Source: QHXQ01 sp038322995 (GTDB lineage: Bacteria > Acidobacteriota > Blastocatellia > Pyrinomonadales > Pyrinomonadaceae). Taken from it: a DNA stretch of 46,772 bases. A program made the position numbers and the translations under genes. Shown here in pieces: positions 15,635-22,711 of this stretch (position 1 is the stretch's first letter; the number at the start of each line of letters is the position of its first letter). The stretch lies in the NCBI GenBank assembly GCA_038322995.1, contig JBBQGM010000037.1:1-46772 (forward strand), given 5' to 3'. The notes beneath the pieces were generated by a model. The model was not told where the DNA came from. It made no database searches and saw nothing but the letters and a program-made list of their open reading frames with translations.

Positions 15635-17629
15635 ATGAAAAAGTCGCAACTCCTGATCATCCTCGCGCTGACCGTCCTGCTACTCGCGTTGAATTTGCTG
15701 ACGCGTGACGACTTCGGCGGTAAAGCTTTTTTCGGCGGCCTGCCCTGGTGGGGTTGGGCTGGCATCAGCCTGTTTATGCTCATCGTCGGCGTGGCGTTCG
15801 CACTCCGCGATGCGGCGCGGGCACGCAAGTTACTCGAAGAACCGGGCCCGGCGAAGAAGGACGAAGATCAGCGCATCTTCCTGTCCAAAGAACTGCTGGA
15901 GAGATATGACCCCGACGGGCCAAACTATCCGCACCCGGTGATCGTCGCCGAGCGCTGCATCGGCTGCCATGCCTGTGTGGACGCCTGCCCGCACGACGTG
16001 CTCGCCATCGTCAACGGCATCTCGACCCCCATCGCACGCGACCAGTGCATGGAGGACACTTCGTGTCAGGTCGAATGCCCGGTCAACCCGAAGGCGTGCA
16101 TCGTCGTCAACACGACGAAAAAGATTATGCCGCGCAAGGTGCCGCGCCGGAATGCCTCATTCGAGACGGACGTGCCCGGCTGCTACATCATCGGCGACGT
16201 ATCGGGCACGCCACTTATCAAGAACGCCGCCAACGAAGGCGCGGCCGTGATGGTGCATATTGCGCACCAACTGCACGCCGCGAACGGCAATGGCGCACCG
16301 GCCCAGGTTGACTACGATGTGGCTATCGTCGGCGCGGGGCCGGCCGGTCTCTCGGCGGCGGTTATGGCGAAGCGCCTCGGCCTCCGCTACATCGGGCTTG
16401 AACAGGACACGGTGATGTCCACCATCGTGAAATATCCGAAGAAAAAATACGTCTTTCTCAAACCGGAGACGATGGAATGGACAGGTGGCATACGCCTGCC
16501 CGGTCTCGAAGAGTACGTCGAAGAAACGCTCGCGGAACTCATGGACGGGGCCGACAAAGGGCGCGTGCCGGAACTGCTCGCCGCCGAGCGTAGCGGCGGG
16601 ATCGACGCCGCCGGTCAACAGGTATTAACGCAGACGCGCGACAGCTATCAGGCGCTGCTCGAAGCCGAATTGACCGGCACCATTGACGAAGCCGGGCGCA
16701 CGCGCCTGGCCAATGCGCGCAGTAAGTTCGAGACGCTGCTCGATGCTGAGGATAAGTATTTCACGGCCCAACTGCTCAAGGACGAGAGCGAAGGCAAGAT
16801 CAACGACGACGAGGTAGCCAAGAAAGACAAACTCGGGCTAGCACGCCAACGCCATGGTGACCGCGTGCAGGCCGAGATCGACGCCGGCAAGCTATCCGAT
16901 GATCGGTTCAACGCGCTCGCGGACGCACGGCGCAAGGTCGCGGGCGATCAGCGCGAGGTACTGCTGAACACGTGGTTCATGAACATGAAGGAGAACGGCG
17001 TCACGATCAACGAGAACGAAAGCTGCAAAGCCGTGAAGAAGGCTGAAGACGGCGACTACTTCACCGTGCAGACCGAGCAGGGCAAAGAGAAGGAGAAGAT
17101 GACCTATCGCACCCGCAGCGTTATTCTCGCCATCGGCAATGCGGGCACGCCCATGAAGTTGAAACTGCCCGGCGAGGAAATGAAAGTAACGCGCGACGGC
17201 GTGACCGAGGACAAGGTGAAATATAAGCTGACCGACCCGGAGGCTTATCACGGCAAAAGCGTCGTCGTCGTCGGCGCAGGCAATTCGGCGATTGAGGCGG
17301 CCGTCGATTTCGTCGCGACGCGGCAGGGCGATCAGATCACGTTCCGCCCCGCCGAAGAGATCAACGACGTAACGCTCGTCATTCGTAGCGACCTGAAGAA
17401 CGATCTCAAGTTCGGCAACAAGATACAGGTTTATGATTGCATCGACGAAGGCAAAATTAAAGTATTCTTCGGCACGGCGATCAAAGAACTCAGCGACGGC
17501 GAGGTAGTCTTGATGAACGCCCGCACGCAGGAAGTGAAGGCCACCATCAAGAACGACTATATCTTCGCCATGATCGGCGGCGACAAGCCGACCAAGTTCC
17601 TCGAATCCATCGGCGTCAAAATCGGTTGA
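15635..17629 (+). CDS. Membrane-anchored ferredoxin-FAD/NAD(P) oxidoreductase, circularly permuted
   Basis: 664 residues. Two N-terminal helices (about 6-22 and 39-58) with Arg/Lys after them place the catalytic part in the cytoplasm. A 2x[4Fe-4S] ferredoxin domain follows (C108, C111, C114, C118; C138, C144, C148, C155). Residues about 173-213 (FETDVPGCYIIGDVSGTPL and following) resemble the C-terminal FAD-capping segment of thioredoxin-reductase/YpdA enzymes. Then come the FAD-binding loop (IVGAGPAGLS, about 231), a helical insertion (about 318-445), the NAD(P) loop (VVVVGAGNSAIEAA, about 543) and the end YIFAMIGGDKPTKFLESIGVKI. In the usual order the GDV segment comes last, so the fold looks circularly permuted. 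Third gene of the redox operon, likely feeding NAD(P)H electrons to its Fe-S partners or working in reverse. Confidence 0.85.
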   Translation: MKKSQLLIILALTVLLLALNLLTRDDFGGKAFFGGLPWWGWAGISLFMLIVGVAFALRDAARARKLLEEPGPAKKDEDQRIFLSKELLERYDPDGPNYPHPVIVAERCIGCHACVDACPHDVLAIVNGISTPIARDQCMEDTSCQVECPVNPKACIVVNTTKKIMPRKVPRRNASFETDVPGCYIIGDVSGTPLIKNAANEGAAVMVHIAHQLHAANGNGAPAQVDYDVAIVGAGPAGLSAAVMAKRLGLRYIGLEQDTVMSTIVKYPKKKYVFLKPETMEWTGGIRLPGLEEYVEETLAELMDGADKGRVPELLAAERSGGIDAAGQQVLTQTRDSYQALLEAELTGTIDEAGRTRLANARSKFETLLDAEDKYFTAQLLKDESEGKINDDEVAKKDKLGLARQRHGDRVQAEIDAGKLSDDRFNALADARRKVAGDQREVLLNTWFMNMKENGVTINENESCKAVKKAEDGDYFTVQTEQGKEKEKMTYRTRSVILAIGNAGTPMKLKLPGEEMKVTRDGVTEDKVKYKLTDPEAYHGKSVVVVGAGNSAIEAAVDFVATRQGDQITFRPAEEINDVTLVIRSDLKNDLKFGNKIQVYDCIDEGKIKVFFGTAIKELSDGEVVLMNARTQEVKATIKNDYIFAMIGGDKPTKFLESIGVKIG

Positions 17630-17659
17630 GCCGCTAAGCCGAAGAGCGCAAAGCAGCAC

Positions 17660-17704
17660 AATGCCTGTGCAGTGATCTGAATACCAGATCACTGCACAGG
17701 CATT
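17660..17704. terminator. Perfect 20-bp hairpin terminator between convergent genes
   Basis: AATGCCTGTGCAGTGATCTG (17660-17679) pairs perfectly with 17685-17704 across a 5-nt loop. Next on the forward strand is AGTTTT. It lies between the end of the flavin reductase gene and the end of the reverse-strand lipoprotein gene and can stop both. Confidence 0.85.
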
Positions 17705-17747
17705 AGTTTTAATCTGTGCCTGCCCTTTTGCTAGCCGGCTGCCTGTA

Positions 17748-18302
17748 TCATGGCTCTATGCCATTGGTCGGCACTGGCCGGCCCATCGAGTTATAGATAC
17801 TGACAATCTCCTCCATCTTGGCCTGCGCTTCCGTGTTGGCCGGATCGTAGCGAAGCACGTGGCGGTAGTCGCCCAGGGCGAATTTGTAGAGGCGCGGACT
17901 ACCGGCGTCGCGATAGACGTTAGCCCGTTCGAGATAAACTGCTGCGAGCGCCTGCTTGTCCGCGTTGGACACGCCACCTGCTTTCACTTTCGCTTCCAAT
18001 TTCGTAATTTTACCGTCGAGGACAGTCGTGTCCACCCCTTCCGGCTTCTCGTTTCCGCCTGCCGCCGTGCCGGGCGTCGTGGGCGGCGCAACGCCACCGT
18101 GCGCCGCCGAGATTGGCACGCCGCCAGTTGGTGGTGTGGGCGCTGGCGCGGCAGTGTTCGTACTCGTCACCGTAGTCGTGCTGTTGACCGGCGCGGACGT
18201 ATTCTCAGTGGTGACGGTGGAATTACAGGCCGCGCCGAGGGCAATGGCGCAGAGGGGGAGAGAGATTAACTGGTAGCGCATATTTATTTTGACTTTCAGC
18301 AT
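17748..18302 (-). CDS. TPR-containing lipoprotein
   Basis: A probable lipoprotein: hydrophobic leader followed by the lipobox ALGAAC. The mature N-terminus is Thr/Ser/Pro/Ala-rich and low complexity for about 75 residues. A helical C-terminal part follows, with one or two TPR-like units (KQALAAVYLERANVYRDAG, LYKFALGDYRHVLRYDPANTEAQAKMEEI). Starts at 18302 (MLKVKINMRY) or 18281 (MRYQLISL) both give a signal peptide; GGGG eight bases upstream favours 18302. It sits downstream of a tetrahaem cytochrome gene, separated by a hairpin terminator. A scaffold role for the nearby cytochromes is possible but not shown. Confidence 0.75.
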   Translation of the reverse strand: MLKVKINMRYQLISLPLCAIALGAACNSTVTTENTSAPVNSTTTVTSTNTAAPAPTPPTGGVPISAAHGGVAPPTTPGTAAGGNEKPEGVDTTVLDGKITKLEAKVKAGGVSNADKQALAAVYLERANVYRDAGSPRLYKFALGDYRHVLRYDPANTEAQAKMEEIVSIYNSMGRPVPTNGIEP

Positions 18303-18322
18303 GATGTTTGCCCCGTGACAAA

Positions 18323-18361
18323 GGAAACGCGACCAAACGTTCAACGTCCGGTCGCGTTTCC
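18323..18361 (-). terminator. Hairpin terminator downstream of the tetrahaem cytochrome gene
   Basis: GGAAACGCGACC (18323-18334) and GGTCGCGTTTCC (18350-18361) form a perfect 12-bp stem with a 15-nt loop. It lies downstream of the tetrahaem cytochrome stop and just upstream of the lipoprotein start, so it probably separates the two transcription units. In the reverse direction the second arm supplies a short T-run. Confidence 0.65.
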
Positions 18362-18399
18362 TGCAAGAGTTAGAAATTTAATTTCGCGCGGGCGCACCA

Positions 18400-18975
18400 T
18401 TAGGCTGGTCTGGTACCACCATTGTGGCAACCGGCGCAGGTGGTGGGTGCCTTGGTCGCCGCATCGCGCTTCTTGACCATGTCATGGCAGGTATTGCAGT
18501 TGCGATGATAAGCCTCGTCGTTCGTCAGCGTGGTCTCGTCATCTTCGTCGGGATATTTGACGGTCGGGATGGCAGGCCACTCAGCCGGCTTTGCGCCGGT
18601 CTGCGCATGGCACTCGCGGCAGGTCTTGACGGGTGCGGCGGCGGCTTCTTGTAACGACTTCGAGGTTAAGATCACTTCGCGCTCACTGGCCTTGAGCACG
18701 CCGGTCAACGCGGACTTCGGCTGATCGGTATGATGACAGACGGTGCAGGCAATAACTGACTTGCCGTCTTCGCTATAATTCTTCGTTGCATGGGCCTCAT
18801 GTGTAAGCAAGACAGCCTTAGCTTTGGGGTCTTTCGAGTCCTTGCTCAGGGTGACCTCTTTGGGTTCGACCTTGCTCTTAACGAGGGCGGAAGCGGCGGC
18901 CGGCAGCGTACGGGGGCTGGCTAGAAACAACACAAGGCAGCCAAGCGTGGCAAGCGAAAGAAGGAATAGTTTCAT
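18400..18975 (-). CDS. Periplasmic tetrahaem cytochrome c (c3-like)
   Basis: 191 residues with a clear signal peptide (MKLFLLSLATLGCLVLFLAS, cleavage near LPAAA). Four CxxCH motifs (CTVCH, CRECH, CNTCH, CAGCH) and extra His for axial ligation (THEAHATKNYSEDGKSVIACTVCHH, EAYHRNCNTCH) fit the class III / c3-like cytochrome pattern. The Lys-rich mature N-terminus (VKSKVEPKEVTLSKDSKDPK) may be a docking surface. It has its own promoter (TTGACA-17-TATATT upstream) and terminator, so it may be expressed strongly and independently. In this context it is the best candidate for a soluble periplasmic shuttle between inner-membrane and outer-membrane cytochromes. That role is inference. Confidence 0.9.
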   Translation of the reverse strand: MKLFLLSLATLGCLVLFLASPRTLPAAASALVKSKVEPKEVTLSKDSKDPKAKAVLLTHEAHATKNYSEDGKSVIACTVCHHTDQPKSALTGVLKASEREVILTSKSLQEAAAAPVKTCRECHAQTGAKPAEWPAIPTVKYPDEDDETTLTNDEAYHRNCNTCHDMVKKRDAATKAPTTCAGCHNGGTRPA

Positions 18976-19110
18976 GGTAGATGATCCTTAAACGTAGGGT
19001 TGCCCGGAAGCGGCCGGGTTAACTCGTGTCAAGGGAGAGCAGATTCGCTCGGAACTCAACTTAATGGAGCGCGTAATCTCACGTGTTGTCATGGGGAGAT
19101 GTCATGGCGC

Positions 19111-19139
19111 AATATAAACGGCCCGCACGCAGTTGTCAA
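19111..19139 (-). promoter_or_regulatory. Sigma-70-type promoter of the tetrahaem cytochrome
   Basis: On the reverse strand: TTGACA (19139-19134), 17-bp spacer, TATATT (19116-19111). The -35 is perfect and the -10 matches five of six. Transcription would start near 19104, leaving a leader of about 130 nt before the ATG at 18975. The remaining noncoding sequence between 18976 and 19275 shows no gene. Confidence 0.75.
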
Positions 19140-19275
19140 TTTCTTTTTCAAGTTGGCTAGAACAATCAGAACAATGCTTAGCGGGCAAGAAACTTCCAAC
19201 GCGCTGTAATGCCCCGCGGAGCAGCAGGGGAAAGCGTAAGCGCGTCAATGCGCGTCGTTGATCATCAAGATAAGT

Positions 19276-20184
19276 TTACATGCGGAAGGTCGTGCTCTTA
19301 TGGCATTTCACGCACTCGCCGAAGTTCGCATCGCCGAAGGCGCGGCGACCGTTGTGACAAGTCATGCAGGTCTGCGCCCGCCCGGTGCCGAAGTGCTGCG
19401 CGGGTAGTGTATTGGTAACCTGTTTCCGTTGCGGCAAACCGGCGCGCAAATTATGGCAGTCGTTGCAGCCTAGCCCCTGCCCCCGGCCGTGCGTCGCGTG
19501 GCTGAAACTGATGGCGAAGGAACGACCAGTCGGCGGTGTGCGCGCGTAACTGCCGAGCGCGTGACAGACGCCGCACGAAGAGATGTCGCGCCCGCCTGCT
19601 TGCGCCCCAGGCGTGTGGCACGTGTAGCACTGTGTGTGCGCGTTTAAGCGCGCGGGGATAGTCAGCGCCGCCGCGCGCCGGCCTGAAGGCGTATGACAGG
19701 CCGCGCAACCAGCGGGCGGTTTGCCCGCGCCCGTGTCGTGCTGTGCGTGATCGAACCGCGCGTTAAAGCTTTGCAAGCCGGGGAAATTTTTGACCGGCGG
19801 GTGCGAGGTGTCCGCCACACTCGTGTGGCAGATGTTGCACATAGCGATGTTCTGTTGCACGAACTGCGGTAAGTGACAATCGGTACACGCCTTGTGCCCT
19901 GGCAATGACGCCTTGCCGTCATAGGCCGGGCTGATCGAGTTATCGCGGGCGCGCTGGTGACATGAGGCGCATGCAAGCGATGCATGCTTGGAGCTATTGT
20001 GTTGAAACCTCGAGAAGTCTTGATTGCCTTGCTCCTGCACGGCTGGCGCAAGCGCAACAGCGCGACTATTGGCCAAGCCCCAGACACACGCGAGGGCCGC
20101 CGCCAGCACGCAGACGAACGTCAGACGAGCAACCACGCGGCGCGGCTGCGGCTTAGCTTGAGTTGGTTCGACAGACTGGCGCAC
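19276..20184 (-). CDS. Periplasmic nonahaem cytochrome c
   Basis: 302 residues with an N-terminal signal anchor (VARLTFVCVLAAALACVWG). Nine CxxCH motifs: CASCH, CTDCH, CNICH, CAACH, CYTCH, CGVCH, CNDCH, CMTCH, CVKCH. Additional His in FxHxxH contexts (ARFDHAQH, ISFSHATH, FQHNSSKH) provide distal ligands, as in c3-type modules. The start appears to be GTG at 20184, 18 nt after the stop of the next cytochrome gene upstream, so the two are co-transcribed. A GAGGAAG lies 13 bases upstream. There is no catalytic motif I can name, and a wire or relay function is likely. Haem count is certain; role is inference. Confidence 0.9.
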   Translation of the reverse strand: MRQSVEPTQAKPQPRRVVARLTFVCVLAAALACVWGLANSRAVALAPAVQEQGNQDFSRFQHNSSKHASLACASCHQRARDNSISPAYDGKASLPGHKACTDCHLPQFVQQNIAMCNICHTSVADTSHPPVKNFPGLQSFNARFDHAQHDTGAGKPPAGCAACHTPSGRRAAALTIPARLNAHTQCYTCHTPGAQAGGRDISSCGVCHALGSYARTPPTGRSFAISFSHATHGRGQGLGCNDCHNLRAGLPQRKQVTNTLPAQHFGTGRAQTCMTCHNGRRAFGDANFGECVKCHKSTTFRM

Positions 20185-20202
20185 GTTGTTAATAATGCTT
20201 CC

Positions 20203-21738
20203 TCAGGGCGCTGGCACAATGCTCTTACAGGGCGATGCTTGTATCAGTTTCTTCAAACTTTCGCCGACCTTGTTCTCTTTTACCGCTGTCTGATAGACGA
20301 CCTCGTAATGGTCGCAAGGGATTAGCGGCGCGATGCTCGTCGGCGGTAGATGACAGAGCGCACAGTCGAAGTCGTTGCTCTTGCCGCGCTCGCGCAGTTC
20401 TTTCAGCACCGACAGATTTAGGGTTGGGCCGGACAGCGCCGTGTGGCAAGCCGTGGTCGCGCAACTTGGCATCTGCACCTTATTGTCCGGTTGGCGCAAG
20501 ACCGCCAAAGCCTTCGAGTCTTTCACCGCCTTGTGGCAAGACAGACAAGTGACTTTCTGCGGCTTCCCTTCATCGTCCGTCCGCATCTTGTGCGCGTCCA
20601 ACTCATGCACGAACTTGGGCGAAACGCGCGGCGGCATTGACGTGGCTCGCTGCTGTGCGAGCGAGAGGGCCGGCACAAATGCCACGGCCGCAACCCAATC
20701 GATGCGCACAAAGCTCGCGTGCGCTGATTCCGCGAGCGGCTTCGGCATAGCCGGGGGCTTGACCATAGGTGTGCCCGCCGGTTTAGCCGCAGGGGTAACA
20801 GTCGGTTTTGCGGTCGGCGCGGCGGCCGGTTTCGACATCGGCGTTGCGCCTGGCTTTGCAGGCATTACCGTAGGTTTCGTTGCGGGCGCTGTGGCCGGCG
20901 GCATCATGCCAGCGGGCTTGACGGCCGCGAGTTTCAAGTTGTTGTGGCAATCGGCGCACTGGTTGGCTAACGGCTCGATTTCCTTATCCGGGACGCCCTT
21001 TTGCCAGTGACACTGGAAACAGTTGGCGTGCGTCGTCGGCGTCGTCATGAACGTGCCGGGTTTTGGCACGAATGCGTCCTTCGCGCCGGCGGCCACCTTG
21101 AACTCCGTCTTGTCAACTTTATGGCAATACAGGCACGTGTCCTGCTGCTTCGCGTTCGGGCCGATCACGAGTTTGAACTGGCTGAGCGCGGTTGATTTGA
21201 CGTGATTGGCATGGGGAAACGTATCCTCGAATTGCGACGCAACTTGCGGCTTTGGAAAGGCAAAGCGGGCCCCGTTGCGCGGCGTGGCAGCGACGTGGCA
21301 GTCAGCGCAGATGGCGGGCGCGTTGCCCCGCATGGGGCCGCGGAAGAATTGCGTGCGATGACATTGGATACAAGCTTGATGATCCGGATACTCTTTGATG
21401 TCCGGCCTATCAAGTGTGAACTTCGGCGTCGTATCCGACACGTGACACGAGGCGCAGTTCTCATAATGCCCTTTGGTCGCGTGCGAGAATTTCGTGTAAT
21501 CAACCGCCGGGGCGCGGTTGGCACCCGCGCGTGGGCGCTGTCGCCGGGCAGGTGTGCGGCCTTGCGCCAATTGCGGGGCGGCAGACTCTGCGGCTGATGT
21601 GGGCGACAGGCGTGTGCTGCACAGCCCGACACCCACACACACGAGGCAAAGCGCCAGCACGAATAGGCGTGGGTCGTGCAGGCGCGACAGCGCGGACACG
21701 GTTGCGGGCAAATTTTCTTTTTGTTTGCGGATCATCAA
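20203..21738 (-). CDS. Multihaem cytochrome c with eight CxxCH sites, one CX4CH site and a Pro/Ala linker
   Basis: 511 residues with an N-terminal signal or anchor (LFVLALCLVCVGVGLC). The first half has six CxxCH motifs (CASCH, CIQCH, CADCH, CLYCH, CFQCH, CADCH), with His in KFSHATKGH and FPHANH contexts. A Pro/Ala/Lys/Thr-rich linker of about 60 residues with repeats of the type KPxxxPxAKP separates it from a C-terminal domain with CLSCH, an unusual CATTACH (CX4CH, 20443-20463) and CALCH. The linker suggests two separate haem domains on a flexible tether, perhaps to cross the periplasm. It is the first gene of a pair with the nonahaem cytochrome gene. CX4CH sites are known in some multihaem cytochromes and may need a suitable lyase. 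Confidence 0.88.
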   Translation of the reverse strand: MMIRKQKENLPATVSALSRLHDPRLFVLALCLVCVGVGLCSTRLSPTSAAESAAPQLAQGRTPARRQRPRAGANRAPAVDYTKFSHATKGHYENCASCHVSDTTPKFTLDRPDIKEYPDHQACIQCHRTQFFRGPMRGNAPAICADCHVAATPRNGARFAFPKPQVASQFEDTFPHANHVKSTALSQFKLVIGPNAKQQDTCLYCHKVDKTEFKVAAGAKDAFVPKPGTFMTTPTTHANCFQCHWQKGVPDKEIEPLANQCADCHNNLKLAAVKPAGMMPPATAPATKPTVMPAKPGATPMSKPAAAPTAKPTVTPAAKPAGTPMVKPPAMPKPLAESAHASFVRIDWVAAVAFVPALSLAQQRATSMPPRVSPKFVHELDAHKMRTDDEGKPQKVTCLSCHKAVKDSKALAVLRQPDNKVQMPSCATTACHTALSGPTLNLSVLKELRERGKSNDFDCALCHLPPTSIAPLIPCDHYEVVYQTAVKENKVGESLKKLIQASPCKSIVPAP

Positions 21739-21843
21739 TGCTGCACTTCGATCAGCACAACCCAGATCACTTACTACTGCGAGACAGGGACAGAAAGAAC
21801 TAAGCTGTAAAGCACTGCTTGAACTGCTTGCTTGAAGGGCTTG

Positions 21844-21872
21844 GTTGTAACACAGTTGCGCCGGTCTGACAA
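21844..21872 (-). promoter_or_regulatory. Candidate promoter of the cytochrome pair
   Basis: On the reverse strand: TTGTCA (21872-21867), 17-bp spacer, TACAAC (21849-21844). Spacing is optimal and the hexamers match five and four positions. It lies about 105 bp upstream of the 511-residue cytochrome start. Confidence 0.45.
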
Positions 21873-21934
21873 CGATTATTTATGCGCGCCGGTTAAAAGG
21901 CGTATCTCAAATGTAATCAGGCACGCTCACCGCG

Positions 21935-22630
21935 CTATTGCAAGTCTGCTTGCAACTGCGCGACGGCTTGATTGTTCGGGTTCACGGCTTGCAAACGCTT
22001 GAGCGTCGCCCGCGCCTCCGCCTTATCGCCTTTGCGCGTCAGCGCGACGACGAGATTCTGTAAACTTTGCTCATGGCGCGGGTCGCGTTCTAACGAGCGG
22101 CGGAATTCGGCGATGGCGCGGTCGTAATCATGCTCCTGGCGCAAGAGAAACGTCAGCCCGAGATCGGTGCGCACATTAATATTGTCCGGCTCTTTGACGA
22201 GCGCGGCCGTGTACCACTTCTCCGCGGACTCGAAGCGGCCGGCGTCGTAGTTGACGTTGCCCAGTTCGATTACAGGCGTAACTTCGCCGGGTCGGAGTTG
22301 ATTGGCTTTGAGGAGAAACTCCAGCGCATCGTCAAACCGTTGCGCCTGATTGCTGATTTGCCCCGCCTCGATCTGTGCATCGAAGTCCTGCGGATTTTCG
22401 CGGGCGCGCTGACTGGCGGACTGCACCGCAGCCTGCAACTGCTGTTGTTCGCCATGATTGATGGACGACTGCGCCTCCGTCGTTGCCACCTCACTGCTCG
22501 CGGCCACCGGCGCACCCGCCGCCGGTCGCGCCGGCACCGTGCGCTGATTCGCATACGTGACAAACACGAAGCCGAAGAACAGCCCGAAGCCGATGCCGAC
22601 GAGGGCGAACAGGATGTTATCTCTGGACAT
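21935..22630 (-). CDS. Membrane-anchored TPR protein (CcmI/NrfG-like)
   Basis: 231 residues. One N-terminal helix (ILFALVGIGFGLFFGFVFVTYA) anchors the protein, followed by a Ala/Glu linker and three to four TPR units (DFDAQIEAGQISNQAQRFDDALEFLLKANQLRPG; VIELGNVNYDAGRFESAEKWYTAALVKEPDN; VRTDLGLTFLLRQEHDYDRAIAEFRRSLERDPRH). It sits directly downstream of the ResB-CcsA cytochrome assembly genes and upstream of the cytochromes. This position suggests an apocytochrome-binding chaperone, the job done by CcmI or NrfG in other systems. It is clearly paralogous to the TPR protein at 26195-27118: both have an MSR-hydrophobic anchor and a matching C-terminal region (AIAEFRRSLERDPRHEQSLQN versus AIAEYRKTLAIDPKHENALQN). 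Function by context only. Confidence 0.82.
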   Translation of the reverse strand: MSRDNILFALVGIGFGLFFGFVFVTYANQRTVPARPAAGAPVAASSEVATTEAQSSINHGEQQQLQAAVQSASQRARENPQDFDAQIEAGQISNQAQRFDDALEFLLKANQLRPGEVTPVIELGNVNYDAGRFESAEKWYTAALVKEPDNINVRTDLGLTFLLRQEHDYDRAIAEFRRSLERDPRHEQSLQNLVVALTRKGDKAEARATLKRLQAVNPNNQAVAQLQADLQ

Positions 22631-22651
22631 TAGATAGCCGTTGGTTGTTAG

Positions 22652-22703
22652 CGATTAGCTGTTAACTTTAGAACCAAAGGCAGAAAGCTAACAGCTAATC
22701 GCC
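22652..22703. repeat. 14-bp inverted repeat between CcsA and TPR genes
   Basis: GCGATTAGCTGTTA (22652-22665) and TAACAGCTAATCGC (22690-22703) are perfect inverted copies separated by 24 nt. It lies in the 80-nt gap between two co-oriented genes. It may be a transcript-processing hairpin or a partial terminator; there is no strong T-run next to it. I saw no further copy in the window. Confidence 0.5.
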
Positions 22704-22711
22704 AAGCACTT

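Noticed and set aside
22652..22703. Inverted repeat as an insertion-sequence end
   Set aside because: No transposase or target duplication nearby; better explained as an RNA hairpin.
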